A stretch of DNA of 64,000 nucleotides from Acidobacteriaceae bacterium (GCA_003170825.1 PMYL01000008.1:46669-110668), one strand, 5' to 3'. Counted from the first letter of the stretch, positions 1 to 8,806 are shown. A program made the numbers and translations. The notes: generated by a model from the sequence alone, not told the origin.

Positions 1-585
1 CTGGCCCAGCGCCAGGTTGTACTCGTCGGAGCCGCGCTCGTCGCAGTAGCCGCCGATGACGATCTTCACGCCGGTATTGCTGACGAGGTAAGAGGCATCG
101 CGCGAGAGAGTAGCCTGGGCGTCGCCGCGGATATCGTAGGTGTCGTAGTCGAAGAAGATGTCCTGGACATTGGCCTTGAACTCTTCTTCCGCGCTCATGG
201 TGCTGACGGGCACCTGCACGGCGGGCGGCGCGTTGACGGTGACGCGCGCCGTGGCGTCGGCCGAGCCGCCCTCGCCGCGGGCCACCATGTGATAGCTGGT
301 AGACACGGATGGGGTCACGGTCTTGACGCCCGAGCTGGGCACGTCCCCGATGCCATCGATGGAGACACTGGTGGCGTCCGTGGTGCGCCAGGAGAGCTGG
401 ACCTGATCTCCGGCCGAGACCACGGTGGGCGAGGCGGTAATTTGCGCGGTGGGCGCGAGCACGGCGACCGCAGGCGGGGCCGTTGCGGCCGGTGGCAGGG
501 GCTTTTTCTTGTTGTTGCAACCTGCAATTGCGACCAGGGCGACAAGCAGGACAACAGGGATCAGAATGCGAAACCGTCGGTTCAA
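1..585 (-). CDS. pal: Pal-type peptidoglycan-associated lipoprotein (3' end cut by window)
   Basis: The reading frame starts at a TTG (585) with an AGGAG box seven bases upstream and runs off the window after 195 codons. The N-terminus has a short positive stretch, a hydrophobic run and a lipobox ending A-I-A-G-C, so it is a lipoprotein. A proline/alanine-rich linker and an Ig-like stretch follow, then an OmpA-type segment containing FFDYDTYDIR and CDERGSDEYN, the peptidoglycan-binding signature. Pal anchors the outer membrane to peptidoglycan as the terminal member of Tol-Pal. It is the last gene after tolB. The extra Ig-like region between lipobox and OmpA domain makes it longer than proteobacterial Pal. 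Confidence 0.88.
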   Translation of the reverse strand, partial: MNRRFRILIPVVLLVALVAIAGCNNKKKPLPPAATAPPAVAVLAPTAQITASPTVVSAGDQVQLSWRTTDATSVSIDGIGDVPSSGVKTVTPSVSTSYHMVARGEGGSADATARVTVNAPPAVQVPVSTMSAEEEFKANVQDIFFDYDTYDIRGDAQATLSRDASYLVSNTGVKIVIGGYCDERGSDEYNLALGQ

Positions 586-761
586 TGGATTTCTCCTTCA
601 AGCGAATTCAAAAAGCCCTCCGCGCGATGCGACCGGGGGATTTTAGCAACGATAAAATGATAGTGCATAAAAGCCGGGACGGCTGACCGTGCGAGTGCCT
701 GCTCGAACCTTCTTGCTGCTTTTTGACTTTCCCGACGCTCATCCTTTGTCCGTATCTGGAT

Positions 762-2108
762 TCACTTCCAGCTCCAGTTGGGCATGAAGTTGTTGCCCGT
801 ATGGGTGAGCTGATGCTGGCCGGTTCCGTCGGCGAGCATGGCCCAGATTTCAGTGTGGCCGCCGATGGCGCGCTCAAAGACAATGTGGCGTCCGTCAGGA
901 GCCCAGGAGGGAAAGTCGTTGCTTCCGGATTCGTGGGTGACCTGAAGCCAGTGCTTGCTGGCGATGTCCATGACGTAGATATCCTGGCCGCCGGGGTCGC
1001 CGGGCCCGTACTTGCGGTTCCAACTGAATGTGAGGAGCTGGCCGTTGGGAGCCCAGGAGGGAGAGATGGCATAGCCGCCGTCGGTCAGGCGCTGGATGTT
1101 GGCGCCGTCCTGGTCCATGGTGTAGATCTGCGGCAGGCCGGTGCGCCCGCTGACCCAGGCCAGTTGCGCGTTGGTGCGCGGGTTCCAGGTGGGCGAGACG
1201 TCGGGCCCGCGGAAGTTGGTGAGCCGGCGCAGATTGGCGCCGCTTGCGTCGGCGACCCAGATTTCAGGATCGCCGGTGCGCGAGGAGGAGAAGGCGATCC
1301 TGGAGCCGTCGGCGGACCAGGCCGGGGATTGATTGCCGCCGCCTGCCGCGCCGGCGGGGAAGGCAACCGGGCGGTCGAGTTCCAGGGAGTACATGCGGAT
1401 GGACCATCCCTCGCGGCCAAGGGACGCGAAAGCAAGCCGCGTGTTATCCGGCGAGATGCGCGGCGAGAGGGAAATGCTGCCCAGGTGGGTGATGGCGTGC
1501 TGATTCTGCCCGTCGTAGTCCATCGCCCAGATCTCTTTGGTCCCGGTGCGGGAGCTGACGAAGTAGATTTTGGTTTCGGCGATGCCGTTGATGCCGCCGC
1601 CGAGGCGAAGAATGATCTCGTCGGCGAACCTGTGGGCCACGGCGCGCGCGGAATCCTGGCTGGCCGCTTCGTTGTACTGCTTGCCCAGCACCTGCGGGCT
1701 GGCGGTGTTGTGCGTGTCGAAGAGCCAGCCGTAAACGACGAGCCGGCCGTTGGCGGACGAAAGCGCGCCGAAGGCCACCATCGCTGCGTTGGCCGGGGCG
1801 TCGGACCACTGCCCCAGGTTGATCTCATGGGGTGAGCCGGGTGTGGCCTGCGGTGCCATGCTCTTGGAGACCAGGTCGAAGATGCCGGCGTTGGCCAGGT
1901 CGTTATAGAGGGTGGCATCGAAGGCCGCCTTCAAGGCCGGGGTCTGGGGATCGTCGCTCGCGGGTTTGAAATCCGCCGCGGCGATGCGAATGCGGTCGTT
2001 GCCGAGGTTGGTGCCGGTGTGGACCCAGTCCTGCGCGCGCAGTTGGGGCGACCCAAGACAAAACAGGAGAAATGCAAGAAAGGGGAATATCCGGGAATCG
2101 GTCTTCAT
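762..2108 (-). CDS. tolB: Tol-Pal system protein TolB
   Basis: 448 residues with a Sec signal peptide (MKTDSRIFPFLAFLLFCLG, cleavage probably after LRA). Residues about 25-170 form the TolB N-terminal domain; the rest is a beta-propeller with repeated blades of the DPEIWVADASG and GLPQIYTMDQDG type. TolB is the periplasmic partner that links Pal to TolA. The open frame extends upstream to 2327, but the ATG at 2108 is chosen because it places the signal peptide at the N-terminus and leaves 64 bases after the upstream gene. Neighbours (TonB/TolA, ExbD, ExbB upstream; Pal downstream) agree. Confidence 0.93.
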   Translation of the reverse strand: MKTDSRIFPFLAFLLFCLGSPQLRAQDWVHTGTNLGNDRIRIAAADFKPASDDPQTPALKAAFDATLYNDLANAGIFDLVSKSMAPQATPGSPHEINLGQWSDAPANAAMVAFGALSSANGRLVVYGWLFDTHNTASPQVLGKQYNEAASQDSARAVAHRFADEIILRLGGGINGIAETKIYFVSSRTGTKEIWAMDYDGQNQHAITHLGSISLSPRISPDNTRLAFASLGREGWSIRMYSLELDRPVAFPAGAAGGGNQSPAWSADGSRIAFSSSRTGDPEIWVADASGANLRRLTNFRGPDVSPTWNPRTNAQLAWVSGRTGLPQIYTMDQDGANIQRLTDGGYAISPSWAPNGQLLTFSWNRKYGPGDPGGQDIYVMDIASKHWLQVTHESGSNDFPSWAPDGRHIVFERAIGGHTEIWAMLADGTGQHQLTHTGNNFMPNWSWK

Positions 2109-2172
2109 GCGATGAGCGGTCCTTCCTCGTGCGAAATGGGAAAGGCGCGTGGCACTGCCAATGCGCCAGGAC

Positions 2173-2976
2173 TCAATACGTACAATCATAAGTGACGTCG
2201 AGCCATTGATCGTTGGAGTCCCTGGGCAAATCCCCAAATGTGTCGACCCGCTGCGTGGCCCGCAGGCACGATTGGTCCAGGGTTGGGCTGCCGCTGGCCG
2301 TGTTGATCTTGAAATTGGACGGTACACCCTGGCGATTGACGCGGAAGTAGATTTCCGCCGTGGCGCCCTTGGGAGTGCGTGAGTCCACCTCGAAACGATT
2401 CCAGCTCAGACTGACCTTGCGCTTGATGATTTCCACGTACCAGCCGAAGCGAGTCCCGAAGTCGCCGTTGCTGATGCTCACTGGTCCATTGGATGCGGTA
2501 TTCTGCGCCATGGTGGCGCGGGGCATGGAGGAACCAGCCTGTTCGCCGAACTGGGCCAGGTTGTTCTGTTTGGGTTGAGGTTGCTTGGTTTTGGGAGCGG
2601 TCTGCTTTTGGTTTTTTTCCTGCTTGCCGGCAATGGGAATGGCGGCTTCATCCACCGCCTGTTTGGCCTTGGGTGTGGGCTCCGCGGGGGCCTTGCTGGG
2701 CGTCTCCGTCGCCAACACGTTCTCGTTGGGCGGCTGATCGGCGGGCAGGGGAAGGACATTGCTGACCAGGCTCACCTGGATGGCGCCGCCCGTTCCTGGA
2801 TTGCCCCACAAGTTGTGATGGAAGAGGCCGCTGAGAATGCCGTAGAACAGGAGCGAGCCGAACAGGACGCCGTGGAGCGCAAGCGAACCCGCGGCGGGCG
2901 CAAAGATGGGGTCCGGCGTCAATTCCCGCTCCAGTTGCGCGCCGAGATGTTGGGTGCCACCCAGCAGACTGTTCAT
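2173..2976 (-). CDS. TolA/TonB-type energy transducer
   Basis: 267 residues. One membrane segment lies near residues 30-50 (SLALHGVLFGSLLFYGIL), followed by a proline/lysine/glutamine-rich periplasmic spacer (about 85-140), then a C-terminal TonB/TolA domain with the GWYVEIIKRKVSLSW helix and a C-terminal beta strand. By position between tolR and tolB it should act as TolA, transmitting the proton-motive force from TolQR to TolB/Pal. Sequence alone does not separate a TolA from a TonB role; the operon argues for TolA. Confidence 0.85.
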   Translation of the reverse strand: MNSLLGGTQHLGAQLERELTPDPIFAPAAGSLALHGVLFGSLLFYGILSGLFHHNLWGNPGTGGAIQVSLVSNVLPLPADQPPNENVLATETPSKAPAEPTPKAKQAVDEAAIPIAGKQEKNQKQTAPKTKQPQPKQNNLAQFGEQAGSSMPRATMAQNTASNGPVSISNGDFGTRFGWYVEIIKRKVSLSWNRFEVDSRTPKGATAEIYFRVNRQGVPSNFKINTASGSPTLDQSCLRATQRVDTFGDLPRDSNDQWLDVTYDCTY

Positions 2977-3032
2977 GCGCTCGCCTGAGACTCTTTTTTC
3001 AAAAAGGACCGATCGAAAAAAGAATCGGGGTC

Positions 3033-3470
3033 CTAATTTCCACTGGCCGTGGATGCCTTGGCCTCCAGCGGCTGGGTAACGATAGAGACGTTGGTGATGC
3101 CGGCCTGCTTCACTGCGTCCATGACGGCGGCGAAGGCGCCAAACGGAACCTGCTCGTCTGCGCGGAGATAGATCACCTGATGAGCCGGATCGGCGCCCCG
3201 CTGATGGAGCTTTTGTGCCAGTTCGTGGACGTTTACGGGCTGATCGCCGAGAAAGACCTGTTGATTGCGGTCGATGGTCACCACCAGGCGCTGCTCGGTG
3301 ATCTCCCTGACGGTGCGGGTTTTGGGCACGGAGACTTCAATCCCCGACTGCAGGACCGGCGCGGTGATCATGAAGATGACCAGCAGCACAAGCACCACGT
3401 CCACCAGCGGCGTGATGTTGATCTCCGCCAGCGAGGACCGGGTTTGGCCGCTGTTACTGGTGAAGGCCAC
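3033..3470 (-). CDS. tolR: ExbD/TolR family proton-channel subunit
   Basis: 145 residues with the family signature INITPLVDVVLVLLVIFMIT near residues 18-37: one transmembrane helix containing the protonatable aspartate, then a periplasmic domain. Works with TolQ to energise TolA. The start overlaps the end of the tolQ-like gene by 17 bases, indicating translational coupling. Named TolR from the tolB-pal context; ExbD is the alternative name. Confidence 0.92.
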   Translation of the reverse strand: MAFTSNSGQTRSSLAEINITPLVDVVLVLLVIFMITAPVLQSGIEVSVPKTRTVREITEQRLVVTIDRNQQVFLGDQPVNVHELAQKLHQRGADPAHQVIYLRADEQVPFGAFAAVMDAVKQAGITNVSIVTQPLEAKASTASGN

Positions 3471-4269
3471 GTTCAGCCTCCCGGAGGAGTTCGGCTTCGG
3501 TATTGCGCGAGGGCAGGGAAGAACGCGCGGGAATCTCTTCGAGCAAGTTCAGCAGTTCGCGGCAAAAATCGTCGATGGCCGCGGCAAAGGCCCTGATTCG
3601 CCCGGTGAACTGGTTGTAAGCCACCACGGCAGGCACGGCCACAAAGAGGCCGGCCGCGGTGGTGATGAGCGCCTCGGAGATGCCGGGGGCGACGGCCCTC
3701 AGCGTTGCCGCTCCTGCCGTGCCCAGGCCGTGGAAGGCGTCGATGATGCCGATCACCGTGCCGAAGAGGCCGACGAAGGGGCTGGTGGCGGCAATGGTGG
3801 CCAGCCAGGTCATGCGGCGTTCGAGGCTGGTGACGGCTTCGCTGGCGGAGGTCTGTGCCGAGCGCTCCAGCGGTGCCAGGTTGCGCGGCGGTCCCAAACC
3901 GCCGGTCTGCCGTATGTAGGTTTCGTAGACGTCTTCAAAAACCTGGGCCAGAGGGCTGAATTTGTAGCCGGTGGCGAGCGCCGCAATCTCCTGCAGGCGA
4001 GTGGCCTTGCGGAAGGCGCGGATGAAGCGGCGGCTCTCTTTGGTGGCCTTGCCGAAGAGGGACATCTTGCCCAGAATCACGGCCCATGAGTATAGACTGG
4101 CGATAAGCAGCAGCGCCAGCACGGCCATGGCCACGGGACCGATGTTGTTGAGCATCTCCCAGAGCGCGGCGGGGCCGTGAGACAAGGACGGGGCTGCGGA
4201 TGTATCGGCAGGGGCCGCGCCACTGTCAGCCTGCAACAGGAAAAGAAAGGCAGCAGTAAGAATCGGCAT
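3454..4269 (-). CDS. tolQ: ExbB/TolQ family proton-channel subunit
   Basis: 271 residues. The N-terminus has a hydrophobic stretch followed by a low-complexity loop (DSGAAPADTSAAPS), then three membrane helices typical of MotA/TolQ/ExbB: about 45-65, 165-185 (PFVGLFGTVIGIIDAFHG) and 205-225 (ALITTAAGLFVAVPAVVAYN). It is the first gene of the Tol-Pal operon and lies divergent from recN across a 194-base spacer that must hold both promoters. Confidence 0.92.
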   Translation of the reverse strand: MPILTAAFLFLLQADSGAAPADTSAAPSLSHGPAALWEMLNNIGPVAMAVLALLLIASLYSWAVILGKMSLFGKATKESRRFIRAFRKATRLQEIAALATGYKFSPLAQVFEDVYETYIRQTGGLGPPRNLAPLERSAQTSASEAVTSLERRMTWLATIAATSPFVGLFGTVIGIIDAFHGLGTAGAATLRAVAPGISEALITTAAGLFVAVPAVVAYNQFTGRIRAFAAAIDDFCRELLNLLEEIPARSSLPSRNTEAELLREAERGLHQ

Positions 4270-4396
4270 TCACCTCACTCTCAACCGTATCAGACAGAAT
4301 GGCCGCTTCCAAGTTACAGATGTGGTCCCTCCGGGCGCTTGCAGGCTTGATCGGTGGGCAGCGTAGGCGGCGTTCGTGCTATGCTGCGCTCGGATT

Positions 4397-4416
4397 GTCA
4401 GGGCTGTAGCCCTGAC
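4397..4416. repeat. Perfect 9-bp-stem hairpin between tolQ and recN
   Basis: GTCAGGGCT and AGCCCTGAC are perfect inverted copies separated by two bases. The core GGGCT..AGCCC resembles one arm of the GGGGCTaAAGCCCC repeats at 55.3 and 59.6 kb. It sits in the divergent promoter region, with no poly-T tail, so it is more likely a dispersed repeat than a terminator. Confidence 0.5.
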
Positions 4417-4463
4417 CTGCCATTGTCCCGGTTATTGAACAGGTTCCAAGAGGTTCGCTAACA

Positions 4464-6146
4464 ATGCTCGTAGAACTGCGCGCGGAAAACTACGCCGTCA
4501 TCGATCACGCCATCGCCATCTTCGGCCCGGGGCTCAACCTGCTCACTGGCGAGACCGGTGCGGGCAAATCCATCCTGGTGGATGCGCTAGCCCTGCTCAT
4601 GGGCGGCAAAGCGTCTGCCGAAGTCGTCCGCCACGGAGCCGAAAAAGCCGTCGTAGCCTGCGTCTTCGAGTCCACCGTCGGGGCGGAGACGATTCTCGAA
4701 GAGAACGGCCTGGATTCGGAAGGCAACGAGATCATCCTGCGCCGGGAGATTCTGGCCACGGGCAAGGGGCGGGTCTTTGTCAACAACCAGCCGGCCACCG
4801 TGGCCGTGCTCAAGCAGTTGGCCCCGGAGCTGGCCCTGGTTCATGCGCAGAGCGAGGCCCTGTCGAGCTTCGACCAGGCCCAGCAGCGCCTTCTGCTCGA
4901 CCGCTTCGGCGGCCTTTCCACCGACGCCGTCGCCGAGGCCCACGCCCGCTGGAAGGACGCCGCCGGGAAGCTGGACGAACTGGTTCAGGGCGAGCAGGAC
5001 CGGCTGCGCATGGTCGACCTGTGGAGCTATCAGCACAAGGAGATCGAAGCCGCCCATCTCGTCCCCGGCGAAGACGAATCTCTCGAAACCGAAAAGCGAG
5101 TCCTGGCCAACTCTGAAAAGCTCTACGCCGCCGCCATGGGTGCCTTCGAGCAGCTCTACGAAGGCGGCGCCAGCGCCGAAGTCGCTCTCCGCGCCGCCCT
5201 GCGCAACGTCGAAGAGTTGGCCCGCTACGACGGCCGCTTCACTGAGGCCGCGCAGCAACTGGAGTCGGCTCGCGCCACCGTCGGCGACGTGGGATCGAGC
5301 CTGCGCGACTACGCCGAGGGCATCAACGCATCGCCCGAGCGGCTGGCGGAGATTGAGGACCGCCTGGCCCTGCTGGACCGCCTCAAGCGTAAGTACGGCA
5401 AGACCATCGCCGAAGTCATCGCCTTTGGCGAAGAGGTGGGCCGCAAGCTGGCCGAAGTCGAAGACCGCGACGAAATCCTCAAAGCGCTTCGTGCCGCTCT
5501 CGATGAGGCTGCAACGGCTTATCGAGCCGCTGCCGCCGTCCTCAGCGCGGAACGCAAGGCCGCCGCAAGCAAGCTGGCCAAGCTGGCCGAAACCCAGATC
5601 AACTCGCTGGCCATGAAGGTCCGGTTTGAAGTGGCTGTGACGGCCAGCGAGAAGGAGTCGGGCTGGACGGCGAGCGGCTGGGACCAGGTCGAATACCGCA
5701 TCGCCACCAACCCCGGCGAGCCGCTCAAGCCGCTGGACCAGATCGCCTCCGGCGGCGAAATGTCCCGCGTCATGCTGGCCCTCAAAGTCAGCGTGGAAGA
5801 GAGCGCGGCCAAGCCCAAGAAGAAGACCCCCACCCCGCGCACTCTGGTCTTCGACGAGATCGACATCGGCATCGGCGGCCGCGCGGCGGAAGCGGTCGGC
5901 CAGAAGCTCAAATCCCTCGGCCGCGGCCAGCAGGTTTTGTGCGTAACCCACCTGCCCCAGATCGCCGCCTTCGCCGACCAGCACTTCCTCATCGACAAGT
6001 GCGAGGCAGACGGGCGGACCAAGATGCAGGTTCGGCTGCTCGATGATCGAGCGCGGACGCACGAAGTAGCCCGCATGTTGAGCGGCGCCAAAGTCTCCGA
6101 AACCAGCCTCCAGCACGCCGCGCAGATGATCGCGGGGAGCCGGTAA
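4464..6146 (+). CDS. recN: DNA repair protein RecN
   Basis: 560 residues, the usual RecN length. Walker A GETGAGKS at about residue 29; central coiled-coil; C-terminal ABC half with QIASGGEMSRVMLALK (signature) and Walker B LVFDEIDIGIGG, followed by QVLCVTHLPQIAAFAD. RecN is an SMC-like ATPase acting in double-strand break repair. Codon use is strongly GC3-biased. Long antisense open frames over it (minus strand) are shadows of this bias. Confidence 0.97.
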   Translation: MLVELRAENYAVIDHAIAIFGPGLNLLTGETGAGKSILVDALALLMGGKASAEVVRHGAEKAVVACVFESTVGAETILEENGLDSEGNEIILRREILATGKGRVFVNNQPATVAVLKQLAPELALVHAQSEALSSFDQAQQRLLLDRFGGLSTDAVAEAHARWKDAAGKLDELVQGEQDRLRMVDLWSYQHKEIEAAHLVPGEDESLETEKRVLANSEKLYAAAMGAFEQLYEGGASAEVALRAALRNVEELARYDGRFTEAAQQLESARATVGDVGSSLRDYAEGINASPERLAEIEDRLALLDRLKRKYGKTIAEVIAFGEEVGRKLAEVEDRDEILKALRAALDEAATAYRAAAAVLSAERKAAASKLAKLAETQINSLAMKVRFEVAVTASEKESGWTASGWDQVEYRIATNPGEPLKPLDQIASGGEMSRVMLALKVSVEESAAKPKKKTPTPRTLVFDEIDIGIGGRAAEAVGQKLKSLGRGQQVLCVTHLPQIAAFADQHFLIDKCEADGRTKMQVRLLDDRARTHEVARMLSGAKVSETSLQHAAQMIAGSR

Positions 6147-6219
6147 AGAGGTTATTCAGGAAATGCGCCCAGAGCTGTCCTCCCGCCGCGTCCGGATTTC
6201 CGGCCCTCTGCGCCCTCAT

Positions 6220-7875
6220 TCAGCGCATTGGTTGCAGGCACAGCTCCGTCACAGCAGCCGCAAAATATTGAACCGCTTCATCCCGCGGCCCGTGATCGCA
6301 CCATGCGTCATAGGCAGACCTCAACCGGCCGGCGTCGACGATTCCCAGCTCGTGCAGAGCCGGTTCCGCAAAGAGCCGCTCCACCAGAGGCCGGGCTGGA
6401 CCGCGCAAGGTCGCGGCCAAGGCCCAGGAGAAATCGTCCCGTTGGCGCGGGTGGATCACGCGATCGGAACAACCCCGCCGCGTGAGCAACTCCCGTTCTA
6501 TCCTGCGTCTGTATCGCCACTCGGGGGGCAAGTGCGCGCAGAAGTGCACCAGCTCTGGCGTGCAAAGCGGATGGACCGGCCAGATCCCGCGGCGCATATA
6601 TCGGGCGGCGCTGAACGCGGCGCACTCCACGGCTGAATCGCTGCAAGGCGCGCGAGGGGGTAAGTCCAACTCTTCGGACAGGGTCGCCTGGGCGCTGGGC
6701 GTGAGAAAGGACGGCGCACTCACCGAATCCTCATCCGGCGCAGCCGCTCCAGCAGATTCCCCACGGATCGCCCGGATTTCGGAGGGACGCAGGCCGCATA
6801 ACTCGTCGCCGCCGAAGCCGGTCAGCAGGACCTCAGTTCCATGCTCCGATGCGCCGGTAAGCAGTTCCCAGAACACCTCGTAGTATCCCTCTTCCCACGG
6901 CAACACGGGCGCACGTCCATCCAGGCGGCAACTGCCGGGCGCAAGAGGCAAGAAGGACGCGATGGGAACCTCGGTATCTATCAGGCCGAACCGTTGCGCA
7001 AGCTCTGCTCTGCGCTCCGGCTGATCCTCTCGGCTATCACCCATCAAAGCGATGCCATAACTGCGCAGCGGTCTCTTGCACAACGCCGCAGTACTCGACG
7101 CAACGATGGCTGAGTCCAGGCCACCGCTCACCTCGGCGCCAAGATGCTCTTCAGAAACATTTATCCAACGGCGCAAGGACGACGACACGATCGTCTCAAA
7201 CGCTTCGACCGGGTCTGCCCCTTCGCACAATTCCCCTGCACGTGGCCGATACCACGGTTCCGGGTAGGCGATCGACAGCGTCTCGCATCCTGCCTGCCCT
7301 GCCCACTCCGCCCGCGAGCGCTCGGTCAGAAGCTGCAGGCCGCGAAACAGCGTGCTTCGCGCATAGGGGTTGGCATATTCAGCCAGATAACGAGCAGCCC
7401 GTACCGGATTGAGACTCTTCTGCGGCAGCAGGTGCAGAAGACGCGCCGCATCCCAATCGCCCCACAGTTTCCCGTGATCGGAAACCAAAAAAACCGGCGC
7501 CGTGCCCCAATGACCGGCCTCAAGCGTGGCCAGCACACTCTCGTCATTCCACGGCTTGGCCTTCGATGGCGCATTGATAACCAGCATCTGCCATTGCAGC
7601 GGCCAGTCTCGCAATTGCTGCGCCAGCTGATCGAAACGCTCGCTATCTATATGCGTCAGCCGGCCGGTTTGTACGCCCGCAGCCAATTCGGCGCCGCTCC
7701 GGCCGGCAGATCGCTCCCGCACCAGGACGAGAATGCGGCTCCCGTCCGCGATGGCAACATCTTCCAGCGCGGCGTGGCGAAACGGCCGAATGTGGCTCTC
7801 GCCACATTCGAAGCCGTCGCCTGTCGGCCGCCACTCCGCTCCGATGTCAACATCGCACAGACGAAATGTAAGCAC
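6220..7875 (-). CDS. Asparagine-synthetase-like ATP-dependent ligase, probable RiPP tailoring enzyme
   Basis: 551 residues from a GTG start with GAGG six bases upstream. The C-terminal half has the PP-loop SGGLDSAIV and the later motif LLTGFGGDELCG, characteristic of the Asn_synthase AMP-forming domain. The N-terminal domain resembles the glutaminase fold in layout but does not begin Met-Cys, so the class II amidotransferase nucleophile is absent. That combination is typical of lasso-peptide cyclases and other peptide-modifying members rather than true asparagine synthetase. It lies 32 bases downstream of a repeat-containing small protein in the same direction and probably shares its promoter. 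No transglutaminase-like or PqqD-like protein is adjacent, so a conventional lasso pathway is not complete here. The substrate is inferred. Confidence 0.75.
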   Translation of the reverse strand: MLTFRLCDVDIGAEWRPTGDGFECGESHIRPFRHAALEDVAIADGSRILVLVRERSAGRSGAELAAGVQTGRLTHIDSERFDQLAQQLRDWPLQWQMLVINAPSKAKPWNDESVLATLEAGHWGTAPVFLVSDHGKLWGDWDAARLLHLLPQKSLNPVRAARYLAEYANPYARSTLFRGLQLLTERSRAEWAGQAGCETLSIAYPEPWYRPRAGELCEGADPVEAFETIVSSSLRRWINVSEEHLGAEVSGGLDSAIVASSTAALCKRPLRSYGIALMGDSREDQPERRAELAQRFGLIDTEVPIASFLPLAPGSCRLDGRAPVLPWEEGYYEVFWELLTGASEHGTEVLLTGFGGDELCGLRPSEIRAIRGESAGAAAPDEDSVSAPSFLTPSAQATLSEELDLPPRAPCSDSAVECAAFSAARYMRRGIWPVHPLCTPELVHFCAHLPPEWRYRRRIERELLTRRGCSDRVIHPRQRDDFSWALAATLRGPARPLVERLFAEPALHELGIVDAGRLRSAYDAWCDHGPRDEAVQYFAAAVTELCLQPMR

Positions 7876-7907
7876 TATGGACCTCAGCCTTTTACCCGTT
7901 CGTCGCC

Positions 7908-8240
7908 CTAGTTGCGGCGGCCCTGGCTGTCCTGACCCGCAGTACCCTTCCCTAGCGGCTCGTCCACGCCCTTGTTTTTCCGGCTTTGAGCATCCGTGCC
8001 CGCAGTGCCCTTATTCTCCAACTCGTCCAAGCCCTTGTCGCGCCGGTTTTGAGCATCCGTGCCCGCGGTACCCTTCTTCAGCGGAGCATCAACGCTCCCA
8101 CCTTTTTCGTGTGAACTCTGGGCCGCCTGGCCCGGAGCATGGTGCTCAGAGTGCTCAGCTTTGAAGATCCCGGCCATAGTCGGTACATCATCGAAACCGA
8201 ACACATTCATATTCATCCCAACGCTGTTCATGGTTGCCAT
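7908..8240 (-). CDS. Candidate multi-core RiPP precursor with three 21-residue repeats
   Basis: 110 residues, ATG at 8240 preceded by GAGGAGG with good spacing (an upstream in-frame ATG at 8321 lacks one). Residues 1-45 are Met/Asn/His-rich and leader-like. Residues 46-110 hold three repeats with exact 21-residue period: KGTAGTDAQ at 56-64 and 77-85, and KGTAGQDSQ at 98-106, each followed by a basic pair, with linkers KGLDELEN and KGVDEPLG between. Lys 56/77/98, Thr 58/79/100 and Asp 62/83/104 are in register. No signal peptide or membrane segment. The next gene is an ATP-dependent ligase of the asparagine-synthetase fold. I do not recognise the family; the precursor role is inferred from repeat architecture and context. 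Confidence 0.65.
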   Translation of the reverse strand: MATMNSVGMNMNVFGFDDVPTMAGIFKAEHSEHHAPGQAAQSSHEKGGSVDAPLKKGTAGTDAQNRRDKGLDELENKGTAGTDAQSRKNKGVDEPLGKGTAGQDSQGRRN

Positions 8241-8534
8241 TGAATCCTCCTCGTGATGCTTTGATTGCTTCGTTTGTGCGGCGTTTCCACCCTCGACCCG
8301 GCATTCGGGCCGAAGATGCAAAGATGCTCAAATCCGAATGGGGGTTGATCTGAGCAAGGGTTCTTTGTTGCAGGCGGCTATCTGGGGAAGTTCCGCCCGA
8401 TCCGTTAGATGGTGCGTCCAGCAGAGTTCCCCTTCTAAGTTCGAAGTTACCTCCTCGCAAATAAACGGAGAAGAAGTGATCTATTTCAGGGGAGTTTAGG
8501 TAACAGTCTTTGATTCATTCCTACAACTTTCGTA
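8241..8534 (-). other. Long untranslated leader of the repeat-peptide operon
   Basis: About 290 bases lie between the predicted transcription start and the chosen ATG. An open frame begins at 8321 but lacks a ribosome site. No terminator or known riboswitch was recognised. A leader of this length is unusual for a two-gene operon. Confidence 0.4.
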
Positions 8535-8563
8535 ATAGTACAAACATCGCATTTGAGTGTCAA
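8535..8563 (-). promoter_or_regulatory. Sigma70-type promoter for the repeat-peptide operon
   Basis: Read on the minus strand: TTGACA (8563-8558), a 17-base spacer, and TACTAT (8540-8535). This is a perfect -35 and a near-consensus -10 at ideal spacing, facing the small repeat protein. Local A+T content is clearly higher than in the surroundings. Confidence 0.7.
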
Positions 8564-8629
8564 ATGAAAATTTATCCTATTTCTTCGACGGTCAAGCGTG
8601 CATCTGTTCGCCAGGGTCGGCTGGAGGCG

Positions 8630-8665
8630 GGTGCCCCGGGTCCCGCTTTTGGGACCTGGGAGACC
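8630..8665. repeat. Palindromic repeat, GGTCCC/GGGACC type
   Basis: CCGGGTCCC GCTTTT GGGACCTGGG forms a stem-loop preceded by GTGCCCC. Related copies lie near 9580-9650 and at 10796-10830. It sits between the two promoters facing away from each other at 8.55 and 8.79 kb. Confidence 0.6.
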
Positions 8666-8777
8666 ATGAACCTCAATCGGTCAGCGTGTGCCCAGGCAAG
8701 GAATCCCTTGCGAGCCGGTGCTCCAGGCATCGCCTTTGAATCTGGGATTCAGTATTCGGCTCTCGGCCCAATTTTCA

Positions 8778-8806
8778 TTGACACAAGCCGCAACTGTAGA
8801 TACGAT
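8778..8806 (+). promoter_or_regulatory. Sigma70-type promoter of the brnT-brnA operon
   Basis: TTGACA at 8778-8783, 17-base spacer, TACGAT at 8801-8806, 21 bases before the brnT GTG. The sequence over and after the -10 (GATACTGTATATAC) is partly palindromic and could be the operator at which BrnA-type antitoxins repress their own operon. Confidence 0.65.

Noticed and set aside
723-1835. 370-codon plus-strand open frame over tolB
   Set aside because: Antisense shadow of the well-supported tolB frame; glycine/valine-rich composition and no domain.
4587-6116. 509-codon minus-strand open frame over recN
   Set aside because: Shadow produced by GC-biased third positions of recN, which has all its motifs.
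6220-7875. Reading the ligase as a housekeeping asparagine synthetase B
   Set aside because: No Met-Cys glutaminase nucleophile, and it is paired with a repeat protein in a two-gene operon.
7908-8240. The three 21-residue repeats as a CRISPR-like array or simple DNA satellite
   Set aside because: Units are contiguous, in frame, vary mostly in a protein-conserving way and have a proper ribosome site.
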